Shown: positions 1 to 9,097, counted from the first letter of the stretch. The stretch: DNA of 48,471 nt from Ruminococcus sp. (GCA_014799785.1 JAAVHI010000011.1:1-48471); one strand, 5' to 3'. Notes: generated by a model from the sequence alone, not told the origin. Translations and numbers: made by a program.

Positions 1-250
1 GGGGAGCGGTCGTGTCCGCTCCCCCTCGGAATGACTGTCGTCATTCCTCACCCCTTTCACCGTTTTGAACGATATGCGCCTGCGGGCGCGGGGAGGGGAT
101 TTCGCCGTCTGCGGACGGCGACCAAAGGGCTCCGCCCTCTGGACTTCTGCGAGCTGGGCTCAGCTCGACCAGCTTTAGTCGGCGGCTTCGCCGCCTAAAA
201 GGTTGCTACTTACTGCGTAGTGCGCTAAATCAAAATTTCTCTCACCTATT
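1..250. repeat. hairpin-dense intergenic DNA
   Basis: No gene is visible. The stretch is packed with short palindromes: GGGGAGCGG/CCGCTCCCC at the very start, GGAATGAC/GTCATTCC near 30-50, CGCCGTC/GACGGCG near 103-120, GAGCTG/CAGCTC near 150-167, and GGCGGC-TTC-GCCGCC near 181-196. This density is typical of a structured intergenic repeat or decayed small mobile element rather than one terminator. The GGCGGC stem type recurs near 6845. Confidence 0.5.
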
Positions 251-291
251 AAAAACGGCGGAAACGCTCAAAATGCGCTTCCGCCGTTTTT
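251..291 (-). terminator. terminator of metY, possibly bidirectional
   Basis: Perfect 13-bp arms (AAAAACGGCGGAA and its complement) enclose a 15-nt loop and carry A/T tracts on both sides. It lies 13 bases past the metY stop on the minus strand, so it can end that transcript and also block reading from the left. Confidence 0.85.
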
Positions 292-304
292 AATTATAAA
301 CCGA

Positions 305-1603
305 TCACTTGATAGCCTTAAACGCTTCGTCAAGGTCAAAAATTATATCGTCAATATGCTCCGTACCGATTGAAAGTCTGATAGTATTGGGCTTGATACC
401 CTGCTCCGCAAGCTCAGACTCGTTAAGCTGAGAATGTGTTGTGGACGCGGGGTGAATTGCAAGAGACTTAACGTCCGCAACGTTTGCAAGAAGCGAGAAC
501 ACTTTCAGATTGTCGATAAACTTCTGCGCGTCCTTCTCGCTGCCCTTTACCTCAAAGGTAAATATAGAACCTCCGCCGTTGGGGAAATATTTGTCGTACA
601 GCTTCTTCTGCTCTCCCGAAGCAAGAGACGGGTGGTTGACATTTTCCACCTGCGGGTGCTTGGAAAGATACTCAACGACCTTCAAGGCGTTCTCCACATG
701 GCGTTCAACACGCAGGGAAAGGGTCTCAAGTCCCTGTAAGAACATAAACGCATGGAAAGGAGACAGTGTCGCGCCCGTGTCCCTGAGCAGTATCGCGCGT
801 ATTTTTGTGACGAATGCCGCAGCTCCCACAGCCTTTGTAAAGCTTATTCCATGGTAGCTGGGGTTGGGCTCGGTAAGGGACGGGAACTTGCCGCTGGCTT
901 CCCAGTCGAATTTTCCGCTGTCCACAATAACGCCGCCTATAGCAGTTCCGTGTCCGCCGATAAATTTGGTTGCGGAATGCACCACGATATCCGCGCCGTA
1001 CTCGATAGGACGTACAAGATAAGGCGTACCGAAAGTATTGTCGATAACAAGCGGTATTTTGTGCTTGTGAGCGATACCGGCAAGCTTTTCAATGTCAATT
1101 ACATTGGAATTGGGGTTGCCGAGGGTCTCGATAAAGATAGCCTTGGTATTGTCCTGCACCGCCTTGTCGAATGCGCCCTCCTCTTCGGGGTCAACAAAGG
1201 TGGTTGTAATACCGTACTGGGGAAGTGTGTGGGCAAGCAGGTTATATGTACCGCCGTAAATGGTCTTTGCGGCAACTATGTGGTCGCCTGCGCCTGCAAG
1301 GTTCTGGAAAGTATAGGTTATCGCCGCCGCGCCCGAAGCCACCGCAAGGGCTGCAATTCCGCCCTCAAGAGAGGCTATCCTGCGTTCAAAAACGTCCTGG
1401 GTGGGATTGGTAAGTCTGCCGTAAATATTGCCTGCGTCGGTAAGATTGAACCGCGCCGCTGCGTGCTCGGAATTATGGAAAACGTACGAGGACGTTGCGT
1501 AGATAGGCACCGCTCTCGCGTCGGTAACGGGGTCTGCGGTCTCCTGACCTATATGAAGCTGCTTGGTCTCAAATCTGAGACTTCTTTCATTAAGTTCACT
1601 CAT
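305..1603 (-). CDS. metY: O-acetylhomoserine sulfhydrylase (MetY family)
   Basis: This 432-residue protein is a full-length member of the Cys/Met metabolism PLP-dependent enzymes. It should make homocysteine from O-acetylhomoserine and sulfide in the cytosol, the direct sulfhydrylation route to methionine. The PLP lysine is K213 in HSATKFIGGHG; the YGRLTNPT stretch (residues 61-68) and the SGAAAITY and DNTFGTPY motifs are those of the family. The start has AAAGGAG at good spacing. The gene stands alone between its own promoter and terminator. A cystathionine gamma-synthase is less likely given the length and the MetY-type N-terminus (FETKQLHIGQ). Confidence 0.93.
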   Translation of the reverse strand: MSELNERSLRFETKQLHIGQETADPVTDARAVPIYATSSYVFHNSEHAAARFNLTDAGNIYGRLTNPTQDVFERRIASLEGGIAALAVASGAAAITYTFQNLAGAGDHIVAAKTIYGGTYNLLAHTLPQYGITTTFVDPEEEGAFDKAVQDNTKAIFIETLGNPNSNVIDIEKLAGIAHKHKIPLVIDNTFGTPYLVRPIEYGADIVVHSATKFIGGHGTAIGGVIVDSGKFDWEASGKFPSLTEPNPSYHGISFTKAVGAAAFVTKIRAILLRDTGATLSPFHAFMFLQGLETLSLRVERHVENALKVVEYLSKHPQVENVNHPSLASGEQKKLYDKYFPNGGGSIFTFEVKGSEKDAQKFIDNLKVFSLLANVADVKSLAIHPASTTHSQLNESELAEQGIKPNTIRLSIGTEHIDDIIFDLDEAFKAIK

Positions 1604-1747
1604 GATAAATTACTCCTTTAATATTTAATGTTTTGTATCAGCATATATAAACTTTTAAGACAGAGACCTGCACATTCGCGCCGACAGAATAAACATAAAA
1701 TAACGTCCTTTCATTACATATCATTTCAATATGTTTTGTATGAGTTA

Positions 1748-1776
1748 ATTATATAATATGTTTTTTCCTTTGTCAA
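1748..1776 (-). promoter_or_regulatory. sigma-A promoter of metY
   Basis: On the minus strand TTGACA (1776-1771) and TATAAT (1753-1748) are separated by exactly 17 bases. Transcription would give a leader of about 140 nt before the metY start. An 11-bp direct repeat ATACAAAACAT occurs at both ends of that leader (1741-1731 and 1638-1628). I do not recognise a SAM riboswitch or T-box in it. Confidence 0.85.
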
Positions 1777-1850
1777 GTCATTTTGGTATAAATTGTGACT
1801 TATATCAAAATTACCGCAATATACACACATTTTTTGTCGATAACGCACAA

Positions 1851-1881
1851 AAATCCGAGGACATTGTATGCCCTCGGATTT
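1851..1881 (-). terminator. terminator of the Spo0A family gene
   Basis: 10-bp arms AAATCCGAGG/CCTCGGATTT lie just downstream of the Spo0A-like stop codon, followed on the minus strand by TTTTTGTG. Confidence 0.8.
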
Positions 1882-1888
1882 ATTGGTA

Positions 1889-2677
1889 TTATTTTACGGC
1901 TTTTTCCCGCTTTCTTCCCACAAGCCTGAAGCGCAGGCGGAGATTGTCCGTAATAAGGGCAATAAACTCCGAATTTGTAGGCTTGCCCTTGCCAACGCTT
2001 ACAGTGTAACCGAACATTCCGTTAAGTACATCGATATCACCTCTGTCCCATGCGGTCTCGATAGCATGGCGTATAGCGCGTTCCACACGCGAAGAGGTGG
2101 TGTCGAAATGCTCCGCGATAGTGGGATAGAGCAGCTTGGTAATGCTTTCCAGCATTTCGTCGTCCCTGAGTGAAAGAATTATTGCCTCGCGGAGATAGTG
2201 ATAACCCTTTATATGTGCGGGTATTCCCATCTGGTGAAGCACGTCCGTAACAACTACCTCGATCTGCGAGCTGCTGTCGTAAGAATCGGAAAGCGAATCA
2301 ATGGAAGTGGCGGATATCCTGTTGACAACGCTGAGAAAGCTTTCCGCGTCAAAGGGCTTAAGCATAAAGTAGGCATTGTAAAAGGACATTATCTCCTTTT
2401 CCATAAACGCGTTTTTGTATAAGGAAGCGACAATGAAAAACGGCTTTTTTATCTGCTCGGAATTTATTTTGCTGATAACTCCGACCGCGTCCGTGCCTGT
2501 CATGATCATGTCGCAGAGTACGATATCGGGCTCGTAATCAAGTATCTCCTCGGTCAGCGCGCCTCCGTCCGAGCGGCAGATCTTGTATTTGCAGCCCGCC
2601 ATTTCAATATTTTTGTAGAACGCCTCGCTGTAGTCGCAGCTTGTGTCGCAGATCAGAATTTTAATGTTGCTTGCCAT
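1889..2677 (-). CDS. spo0A: Spo0A family response regulator
   Basis: The 262-residue protein has an N-terminal receiver domain (about 1-125) with phospho-acceptor D56 in LCDMIMTG and the conserved lysine in MLKPFD. The C-terminal DNA-binding domain (about 150-255) is of Spo0A type, recognised by [19 protein letters not shown] and [13 protein letters not shown]. Spo0A is the master switch of sporulation and stationary-phase genes in Bacillota. The receiver is somewhat divergent: only one Asp of the usual acidic pair is obvious (CDTSCD). The start has AGGAGG at good spacing. Whether this is the sporulation regulator itself or a paralogue in a poor sporulator cannot be judged from the window; the usual neighbour spoIVB is absent. 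Confidence 0.9.
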   Translation of the reverse strand: MASNIKILICDTSCDYSEAFYKNIEMAGCKYKICRSDGGALTEEILDYEPDIVLCDMIMTGTDAVGVISKINSEQIKKPFFIVASLYKNAFMEKEIMSFYNAYFMLKPFDAESFLSVVNRISATSIDSLSDSYDSSSQIEVVVTDVLHQMGIPAHIKGYHYLREAIILSLRDDEMLESITKLLYPTIAEHFDTTSSRVERAIRHAIETAWDRGDIDVLNGMFGYTVSVGKGKPTNSEFIALITDNLRLRFRLVGRKREKAVK

Positions 2678-2710
2678 GTTAAGAACCTCCTGTTATTTTT
2701 TACTTCCCAT

Positions 2711-2739
2711 ATTTTACCATAAAACTCTTCGAAAATCAA
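2711..2739 (-). promoter_or_regulatory. promoter of the Spo0A family gene
   Basis: Minus-strand TTGATT (2739-2734), 17-base spacer, TAAAAT (2716-2711), about 35 bases before the start codon. Confidence 0.6.
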
Positions 2740-2889
2740 TAGCTTTTGACAAAAATTTCCTATAAAAAATTCTGCCCAAAATGTCACAAAGTACAAAAAT
2801 ACGTGAGCATATGCTGATTTTCCGCCTAAAACGAGACTATACGACATAAAAATCATTTTGGAAAATACAGGGTATTATTCCCAAGCTTA

Positions 2890-2932
2890 AAAAAATCCGC
2901 CGTACAACGGTCGATAAAAATGCGTACAGCGG
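2890..2932 (-). terminator. terminator of the small XRE gene
   Basis: TCCGCtGTAC/GTACgGCGGA stem followed on the minus strand by seven T residues. The upstream arm lies just downstream of the gene end. Confidence 0.7.
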
Positions 2933-2935
2933 ACT

Positions 2936-3178
2936 TTATTCTATTTCCTGTTCAAGTTCATCAAAAACATGGGAAGTGAAAAATTCGATCAGAGAGATAT
3001 CAAGACCGTCGCATAACATTTTAATAGTGGCGATCCCCGGATTTTTGCTCACGCCGTACAGAATGTTCTTTACCGTGGACGGCGGCACACCGGATATATA
3101 CGCAAGCGCGTTCACCGTAATGCCGCGTTCATCACACAGCTCGGTTATTCTTGCGGCTACGGCAGGCTGTATTTTCAT
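2936..3178 (-). CDS. small XRE-type HTH regulator
   Basis: An 80-residue protein made almost only of a helix-turn-helix domain of the Cro/C1 (XRE) class: ITELCDERGITVNALAY, then the recognition helix PPSTVKNILYG and the SKNPGIATIKMLCDGLDISLIEFF tail. The ATG at 3178 is chosen because GGGG lies about eight bases upstream. An upstream GTG at 3199 in the same frame has no comparable site. It is transcribed away from the amino-acid importer and separated from it by about 350 bases. Its target is unknown. Confidence 0.8.
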   Translation of the reverse strand: MKIQPAVAARITELCDERGITVNALAYISGVPPSTVKNILYGVSKNPGIATIKMLCDGLDISLIEFFTSHVFDELEQEIE

Positions 3179-3459
3179 ACTTACGCCCCTTTTCCTCACA
3201 TGGAAAATTATCCTTATATATTATTAAGTATGTTCATGTTCCGAGCGTTGAAAAAGCTTTGAGCCGTGAAGCTCCAAAATCGACTATATATAAGCTACAT
3301 TATAATTATAACATGCTAATAAAAGTATGTTCGCCCATATATAGTTTATCCCAATATATGATATAATAATATTTACCAACTGAATGTTTCGCCGGCATAT
3401 ACAAATTGTTAACAATGATTTAAAACTAATTAAAACGGTTTCAAACCGCTTTTCGGTAC
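3179..3459. other. AT-rich divergent intergenic region
   Basis: No gene is visible between the XRE gene and the importer promoter. It must hold the XRE promoter. A short AGTATGTTC motif occurs twice, near 3228 and 3326. I see no stable riboswitch-like structure. Confidence 0.4.
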
Positions 3460-3488
3460 TTGCAAAAAATATAAATATAATGTATAAT
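3460..3488 (+). promoter_or_regulatory. promoter of the amino-acid importer operon
   Basis: TTGCAA (3460-3465), 17-base spacer, extended TG-TATAAT (3483-3488), about 37 bases before the binding-protein start. Confidence 0.8.
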
Positions 3489-3524
3489 GTAATTTACTGT
3501 GAAAATTTAAAAGGAGAGATACAT

Positions 3525-4262
3525 ATGAAATTACGCAAAATTCTCTGCGGCGCACTTGCCGCTCTTATGACGCTTTCCCTCGCAGGCTGCGGCGGCGAAA
3601 AGAAAACCACTCTCATTATGGCTACCAACGCGGAGTTTCCTCCCTATGAGTACCGCGATGGCGACCAGATCGTTGGTATCGACGCTGAGATCGCTCAGGC
3701 TATTGCGGACGATCTGGGTCTGGAGCTCGTTATCGAGGACATGGCTTTCGATTCTCTTATCGCGGCTGTTCAGTCGGGCAAGGCTGACATGGTTCTCGCG
3801 GGCATGACCGTAAGAGAGGACAGGCTCGAAAACGTTAATTTTTCCGATCCCTACACTCTGACCGCACAGGTCGTTATAGTTAAGGACGGCTCGGCGATCG
3901 TGTCGCCTGCGGATCTTGTCGGCAAAAAGGTAGGCGTTCAGCTCGGAACTACCGGAGATATGTACGCCGAGGACATCGACGATGTTACCGTGGAACGCTT
4001 CAACAAGGGCTTTGAGGCAGTTCAGTCCCTGCTTCAGGACAAGGTCGATGCAGTCATCATCGACCGCGAACCCGCAAAGGTTTTCATTTCCCAGAACGAG
4101 GGACTTATCATTCTGGACGAAGAGTACACTGTTGAAGAATACGCTATTGCAATTGCCAAGAACAACACAGAGCTGCTGGAGCAGGTAAACGCTTCGCTGG
4201 CTAAGCTCAAGGAGTCGGGTAAGATAGGTTCGATCATAAACAAGTACATCAGCGCAGACTGA
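3525..4262 (+). CDS. amino-acid ABC transporter substrate-binding lipoprotein
   Basis: The 245-residue protein begins with a lipoprotein signal peptide ending in the lipobox LAGC, so it should be anchored to the outer face of the membrane. The mature part is a family 3 solute-binding protein (polar amino acids): TNAEFPPYEYRDGDQIVGIDAEIAQ is cut here to its core FPPYEY and GIDAEIAQAIADDLG, with DMVLAGMTVREDR and VGVQLGTTGD typical of the two lobes. It would deliver a polar amino acid, or possibly cystine, to the following permease. The start is the ATG after AAAGGAGAG; a longer in-frame reading from 3384 has no ribosome site. Confidence 0.92.
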   Translation: MKLRKILCGALAALMTLSLAGCGGEKKTTLIMATNAEFPPYEYRDGDQIVGIDAEIAQAIADDLGLELVIEDMAFDSLIAAVQSGKADMVLAGMTVREDRLENVNFSDPYTLTAQVVIVKDGSAIVSPADLVGKKVGVQLGTTGDMYAEDIDDVTVERFNKGFEAVQSLLQDKVDAVIIDREPAKVFISQNEGLIILDEEYTVEEYAIAIAKNNTELLEQVNASLAKLKESGKIGSIINKYISAD

Positions 4263-4281
4263 TGCCTGAAAGGACTTGATT

Positions 4282-4983
4282 ATGTCGGATTGGCTGAAAG
4301 AACTTGCGCACAGATTCTATCTTAATTTTATAAAGGACGACCGCTGGCTCTACATTACCCGCGGTCTCCGAACCACGGTGCTGATAACGGTTTTCGCGCT
4401 GATACTGGGCGTTGCGCTGGGCTTTATTGTGGCGATAATACGCTCCGCACACGACAAGACGGGCAAGCTCAAGATCGCAAACTTTATCTGCCGCGTTTAT
4501 CTTACGGTTATCCGCGGAACTCCCGTTGTGGTACAGCTCCTTATCATTTACTACGGCATTTTCGCTTCGGTTGCAATAGAGAAAATGATTGTCGCCGTTA
4601 TCGCTTTCGGAGTAAACTCCGGGGCATACGTGGCGGAAATTGTACGAAGCGGAATAATGTCCATAGACAAGGGACAGCTCGAAGCGGGACGCAGTCTGGG
4701 CTTCAGCTACGCTCAGACTATGGTCTATATCATTATCCCGCAGGCGTTCAAGAACGTCCTGCCCGCGCTGGGAAACGAGCTTATAGTGCTTCTTAAGGAG
4801 ACCTCGGTTTCGGGCTACATTGCCATGGAGGATCTTACCAAAGGCGGCGATATCATACGAAGCCGTACCTTTGACGCAATGATGCCGCTGCTTGCGGTTG
4901 CGGCAATTTACCTTATTGTGGTAATATTGCTTGAATTCCTTGTAGGCAAGCTTGAAAGGAGGCTGAGGAACAGTGACCACTAA
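4282..4983 (+). CDS. amino-acid ABC transporter permease
   Basis: This roughly 233-residue membrane protein is a HisM/GlnP type permease. It has several hydrophobic segments, the N-terminal [16 protein letters not shown] segment and the EAA-like loop [13 protein letters not shown] with [16 protein letters not shown], which contacts the ATPase. It forms the channel of the polar amino-acid importer. ATG 4282 follows AAGGACTT; a TTG six bases upstream is a weaker choice. Its end overlaps the ATPase start by 11 bases, which indicates translational coupling. Confidence 0.92.
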   Translation: MSDWLKELAHRFYLNFIKDDRWLYITRGLRTTVLITVFALILGVALGFIVAIIRSAHDKTGKLKIANFICRVYLTVIRGTPVVVQLLIIYYGIFASVAIEKMIVAVIAFGVNSGAYVAEIVRSGIMSIDKGQLEAGRSLGFSYAQTMVYIIIPQAFKNVLPALGNELIVLLKETSVSGYIAMEDLTKGGDIIRSRTFDAMMPLLAVAAIYLIVVILLEFLVGKLERRLRNSDH

Positions 4984-5731
4984 TGCTGCTGACGAAAACG
5001 TTCTTATAAGTGTGAACGGTCTGAAAAAGAAGTTTGACGGCATGGAAAATCACGCGCTGAACGGAGTTTCCACGGAAATACGTCAGGGCGAGGTAGTGTT
5101 CGTTGTGGGACCGTCGGGTTCGGGCAAAAGCACGTTCCTGCGCTGCCTCAACCTGCTTGAAGAGCCTACCGACGGGACTATCCTTTTCGAGGGCGTGGAC
5201 ATCACCGACAAAAAGAACGATATAAACCTGCACAGACGGAAGATCGGTATGGTTTTCCAGCAGTTCAATCTGTTTCCCCATATGACGGTAATGAGAAATC
5301 TTACCATTGCGCCCATGAAGCTTCTGGGGCTTTCCAAGGAGGAGGCCGAGAAAAACGCTTCCGAGCTGCTTGAAAGGGTTGGTCTTGCCAACCGTGCGGA
5401 CGCGTATCCAAACCAGCTTTCGGGCGGTCAGAAACAGCGTATCGCGATCGTAAGGGCGCTGTGCATGAAGCCTGACGTTATGCTGTTCGACGAGCCTACG
5501 TCGGCTCTAGACCCCGAAATGGTGGGCGAGGTTCTGAACGTTATGCGCGAGCTTGCCGAGGACAACATGACAATGGTGGTAGTAACTCACGAAATGGCTT
5601 TCGCAAAGGAAGTTGCGACACGTATCCTGTTTATGGCGGACGGTCAGATCGTGGAGGAAAATCCTCCCGAAGAGTTTTTCAACAATCCCAAAAGCGACCG
5701 TCTTAAAAGCTTTCTGAGCAAGATCATCTGA
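4973..5731 (+). CDS. amino-acid ABC transporter ATP-binding protein (GlnQ type)
   Basis: This 252-residue ATPase drives the importer. It has Walker [10 protein letters not shown] (about 45-53), the Q-loop [14 protein letters not shown] typical of polar amino-acid importers, the ABC signature LSGGQKQR, Walker [13 protein letters not shown] and the switch His in VVTHEM. The start is a GTG (4973) preceded by GAGGCTGAGG. It is the last gene of the importer operon. The exact substrate cannot be read from the sequence. Confidence 0.93.
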   Translation: MTTNAADENVLISVNGLKKKFDGMENHALNGVSTEIRQGEVVFVVGPSGSGKSTFLRCLNLLEEPTDGTILFEGVDITDKKNDINLHRRKIGMVFQQFNLFPHMTVMRNLTIAPMKLLGLSKEEAEKNASELLERVGLANRADAYPNQLSGGQKQRIAIVRALCMKPDVMLFDEPTSALDPEMVGEVLNVMRELAEDNMTMVVVTHEMAFAKEVATRILFMADGQIVEENPPEEFFNNPKSDRLKSFLSKII

Positions 5732-5812
5732 CGGACGGCACATAAAAACGCGTCCTGCTGCAAACCCTAAAAGCGGTGCGGCGGCAGGTGCGGCAGAATG
5801 AAAATTTTCACG

Positions 5813-5839
5813 CGGGCGGCTTTGAGCCGCCCGTATTTT
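5813..5839 (+). terminator. terminator-like hairpin between ATPase and AEC genes
   Basis: Perfect 8-bp stem CGGGCGGC/GCCGCCCG with a 5-nt loop, followed by TATTTTC. The weak T tract leaves partial read-through into the AEC gene possible. Confidence 0.55.
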
Positions 5840-5863
5840 CTGAACTCAACGGAGGTCTTTGAA

Positions 5864-6784
5864 ATGGATTCCGCACAGATCGTCATTTACCAGATAACGG
5901 TAATGTTTATTATGATCTTACTGGGATACTTCCTTTGGAAGCGAAAGGTATTCACCGAACAGGGCTGCAAGCAGCTTTCGGAGCTGGTGCTGACGGTGGT
6001 GTGTCCCGCGCTTATTTTCGTCTCTTTCCAGAAAGAGCTTGAACCGCGTCTTATTCGGGGACTGCTCATTTCGTTCGGATTGTCGGTGCTGTCCCACATT
6101 GTTTCCATTGCTTTGGGAATGATATTCTGCGGAAAACAGCGCGGCGCGGACGGCTCTGTGGAACGGTTTGCGGCAGCGTACTCAAACTGCGCCTTTATGG
6201 GGATACCCCTTATTGAGGCGGTGTACGGAACGGACGGTATCTTTTACCTGACCGCCTATATCGCCGTGTTCAACCTGCTCACATGGACGCACGGGGTCAT
6301 GTCCATGACGGAGAAGATGGATTTCAGGTCGGCGGTGAACGCGCTGAAAGCTCCCGCGGTGATCGCAACGGCTGTGGGACTTGCGGCGTTTTTCCTGCAA
6401 ATAAGGCTTCCGGGCATAATTATGCAGCCGCTTAACTATATTTCCTCGCTAAACACTCCCCTTGCAATGCTTATTTCGGGAATGACTATCGCCCGCTCGG
6501 ACATTCTTGCCGCGCTGAAAAAGCCCGGAATTTACCTTACGGGACTTATAAAGCTGATACTTGCGCCCCTTGCTGTCGCTTTGATAATGTCCCCCATGGG
6601 CATAGACCCGATAATCGCGGACACTATTATAATTTCCACCGCCTGCCCCACGGCTACCATGACGATAATGTTCGCGTCAAGGTACGAAAAGAACTCGGTT
6701 TACGCCGCGGAAATATTTGCGGTATCCACCATTGCCTCGGCTGTAACTATACCGCTGGTGCTTCTGGTGTCCTCTCTGCTGTGA
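5864..6784 (+). CDS. AEC family transporter (auxin efflux carrier-like)
   Basis: A 306-residue, strongly hydrophobic protein with about ten membrane segments in two halves, of the AEC family that exports or imports small organic acids such as malate in bacteria. Family features are the N-terminal GYFLWKRKVFTEQGCKQLSELVL, the YSNCAFMGIPL motif in the middle and STACPTATMTIMFASRY near the C-terminus. GGAGG eight bases upstream fixes the ATG at 5864; in-frame codons further upstream lie in the hairpin and are not used. The substrate is unknown. Confidence 0.85.
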   Translation: MDSAQIVIYQITVMFIMILLGYFLWKRKVFTEQGCKQLSELVLTVVCPALIFVSFQKELEPRLIRGLLISFGLSVLSHIVSIALGMIFCGKQRGADGSVERFAAAYSNCAFMGIPLIEAVYGTDGIFYLTAYIAVFNLLTWTHGVMSMTEKMDFRSAVNALKAPAVIATAVGLAAFFLQIRLPGIIMQPLNYISSLNTPLAMLISGMTIARSDILAALKKPGIYLTGLIKLILAPLAVALIMSPMGIDPIIADTIIISTACPTATMTIMFASRYEKNSVYAAEIFAVSTIASAVTIPLVLLVSSLL

Positions 6785-6785
6785 T

Positions 6786-6903
6786 AATACTAATTTCGTC
6801 AAAACCAAAGGTTTTGACGAAATTAGTATTGACGTTTTCTTTAGGCGGCAAAGCCGCCACCGCCGTGCATAGCACGGCGGAATCAACTTATAGACTTTGT
6901 CTG
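6786..6903. repeat. cluster of four perfect or near-perfect hairpins
   Basis: Immediately after the AEC stop lies a perfect inverted repeat with 21-bp arms (6786-6806 and 6810-6830) and a 3-nt loop. It is followed by GGCGGC-AAA-GCCGCC (about 6844-6858), CCGCCGTGC-ATA-GCACGGCGG (about 6861-6881) and a TCAACTTA/TAAGTTGA stem (about 6884-6912). The first may serve as terminator, but four in a row look like a structured repeat element. Confidence 0.6.
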
Positions 6904-6912
6904 TAAGTTGAT

Positions 6913-7135
6913 AAAGAAATAGTATAATACCGTAAATCTGCTCAGAAAATTGGCGCTTTTGTGTTATAAATCGGTCATTTTAACGTATTTTCGCGTTTTA
7001 TTAGGGCGTCCGCTTGACGCGGACAGGTTTATTTGGTATAATTAAAAGGTTAAATGTTATCATAAAGCAACTCGCTTTGCGGGTATCAAATTATTACAAA
7101 GCGAATACAATTTATCTACAAATTGTCTAAAGCAA
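6913..7135. other. AT-rich spacer without a gene
   Basis: No coding potential or recognisable RNA. A poor promoter-like TTGACGC and a TATAAT-like GGTATAATTA near 7013-7043 are present but are not followed by a gene at useful distance. Confidence 0.35.
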
Positions 7136-7164
7136 TTGACTTTTTGTCCGTTTGCTGTTATACT
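7136..7164 (+). promoter_or_regulatory. promoter of the pseudokinase operon
   Basis: TTGACT (7136-7141), 17-base spacer, TATACT (7159-7164). The leader before the ATG at 7246 is about 75 nt and contains a GCGGC-TTT-GCCGC hairpin (7213-7225) just before the ribosome site, which could modulate translation. Confidence 0.75.
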
Positions 7165-7245
7165 TTCAGAAGATAATACAGACAGTGCATATAATAAATA
7201 GATTGTCAATTCGCGGCTTTGCCGCATGGAAAGGAGCAAGAGACT

Positions 7246-9084
7246 ATGGAGCGTTTTAATCTGTGCTACGGCTGCATGAATCCGCTCGGCGAGGACGCCG
7301 AAATATGTCCTGACTGCGGATACCGCGTCGGAGCGCCTCACCTCCCGTCTTATCTTGCACCGGGCGTTACGCTTAACGACAGGTATCTTGTCGGAAAGCT
7401 CAAATCATACAACGGCGAAAGCGCGTGCTATATTGCGTTCGACAAGATCACCGAAAGCAAGGTGCTTATAAAGGAATATATGCCCGATACCCTCTGTACC
7501 CGTGAAAAGGGTTCGTCGGTAATAAAGGTCAACCCCGACAGTATGCCGCAGTACAAAACATTTCTTTCCGAGTTTGTGGAGCTTAACAAGGTGCTTTCAA
7601 AAATGCGCACACTTAACCACATCAACGCCGCGATAGATATGTTCGGCGACAACAATACCGCCTATGCGGTATTCGGCTGGCTGGACGGCATGACCATGAG
7701 CGAATACCTGAGAATGAACGCGGGCGAGCTTTCTTGGGAGGAGGTCAAGAAGCTGTTCCCTCCTATCTTTACCACGCTTTCTCTCGTTCACAACGCGGGA
7801 CTTGTCCACAGGGGCATTTCCCCCGAAAACATAATCGTCACCGACAAGGGCGAGCTGAAGCTTACGGGCTTCTGCATTGCGGATGCAAGAACTGCCAATA
7901 CCGAGCTTGCTTCCGAACTCTATAACGGCTATGCCGCTCCCGAGCAGTACAATTCCAGCAACTGGCAGGGCACATGGACGGACGTTTACGGAATTTCCGC
8001 CCTGCTTTACCGTATACTTACAGGAGTAGTCCCCACCGAAGCCACAAGCAGGCTTTCCAGCGATAACCTTATCGAACCTGCGGGACTTAACCGCAACATT
8101 CCCGCCAACGTTTCAAAGGTCATTATGAACGGACTTAACCTCAGCGGTGAAATGCGTATCCAGACCATTACCGAGCTTGTGACCCAGCTTTTCGAGCAGC
8201 CCGAATACGGCTCGAAGAGGCTGTCCTCATCAAGCACTCAGACCATATCCATTCCCAGACAAAGCGCGGCGGTGCGTTCCAACGGCGGCAGCCGCAGCAA
8301 GGCGGCAGAGCCTATCAGCAGAAACCGCCTGTTCGTACTTATAATGGCTGTTATCCTTATTGTGGGACTGTTTTTCCTTGGTATGATATTAATAATGTCA
8401 CTGGACGACAACAGCAGTTCCTTCGGCACTCCCGATTCAGGTCTGGCTTCGATATCCGATACGGGAGAACTTTCAGGCGAGACCACTACTATGTCCGCTC
8501 CCGCGCCTATGGAGCAGACCACCACCACTGCGGCTACGACCGCTGCGGACAACGGCATTGTATACGTTATGAACGACATCACGGGACGGAACTACGATCT
8601 TGTGAGCAAGTCCGATACCTACAGCAGCCTTGTGTTCAAGCCTGAGTACGAATACAACGACGAATTCGGCAAGGGACTTATTTTCTACCAGTCCATACCC
8701 AAGACCGAGACCTACAAGGACGGCACGGAGATACTGGTAAAGATCAGCCTCGGACCTAAATATATCGAAATCCCCGATTATCTTACTTTGTCCAAAAAGG
8801 ACTACTTTGCAAAGCTCAACGAGCTTGGCATAAAGTACGAGGAGCAGGAGCTTGAAACTGAGGATACTCTGGAGGGCTACGTTGCCAAAACAAGCAAGGA
8901 GCCGGGCGAAAAGATCGACGTGGAGGCGGGCGAAACGCTTACGGTGTATGTGGCGAAAAATCCTCCCAAGCCCGAGCCTACCGAGACCGAAACAGAGCCT
9001 CTCATTATTGAAGAAGATCCTTTCGAGGGATTTATCCCGGCGTTCCCGGAGGACGAGGATATCATCATCACAATTTACGATTGA
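7246..9084 (+). CDS. zinc-ribbon / kinase-like / PASTA-like membrane protein, predicted pseudokinase
   Basis: The 612-residue protein starts with a zinc ribbon (C7-x2-C10 and C21-x2-C24), followed by a Ser/Thr protein kinase fold (about 45-310), a membrane segment near 365-388, a Thr/Ser-rich stalk, and an extracellular part with at least one PASTA-like repeat (LSKKDYFAKLNELGI onward). The ATP-binding Lys is present (K76 in LIKEYMP). The catalytic HRD is HRG (188-190) and the DFG Asp is replaced in TGFC (207-210); the Gly-rich loop is also degenerate. Catalysis is therefore unlikely and a binding or scaffold role is more plausible. Other proteins of this architecture in gut Firmicutes usually keep HRD and DFG (from memory). 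It shares an operon with a C39-like peptidase. Confidence 0.85.
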   Translation: MERFNLCYGCMNPLGEDAEICPDCGYRVGAPHLPSYLAPGVTLNDRYLVGKLKSYNGESACYIAFDKITESKVLIKEYMPDTLCTREKGSSVIKVNPDSMPQYKTFLSEFVELNKVLSKMRTLNHINAAIDMFGDNNTAYAVFGWLDGMTMSEYLRMNAGELSWEEVKKLFPPIFTTLSLVHNAGLVHRGISPENIIVTDKGELKLTGFCIADARTANTELASELYNGYAAPEQYNSSNWQGTWTDVYGISALLYRILTGVVPTEATSRLSSDNLIEPAGLNRNIPANVSKVIMNGLNLSGEMRIQTITELVTQLFEQPEYGSKRLSSSSTQTISIPRQSAAVRSNGGSRSKAAEPISRNRLFVLIMAVILIVGLFFLGMILIMSLDDNSSSFGTPDSGLASISDTGELSGETTTMSAPAPMEQTTTTAATTAADNGIVYVMNDITGRNYDLVSKSDTYSSLVFKPEYEYNDEFGKGLIFYQSIPKTETYKDGTEILVKISLGPKYIEIPDYLTLSKKDYFAKLNELGIKYEEQELETEDTLEGYVAKTSKEPGEKIDVEAGETLTVYVAKNPPKPEPTETETEPLIIEEDPFEGFIPAFPEDEDIIITIYD

Positions 9085-9097
9085 TCGGGTGAACTGA

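Noticed and set aside
752..1621. Long plus-strand frame opposite metY
   Set aside because: It is fully antisense to a well-recognised enzyme, with no ribosome site and no domain.
1604..1760. SAM riboswitch or T-box in the metY leader
   Set aside because: The leader is long enough, but I could not find the conserved helices or a T-box motif; only an 11-bp direct repeat is clear.
4249..5043. Minus-strand frame opposite the importer permease
   Set aside because: Shadow of a conserved membrane protein; composition is not protein-like.
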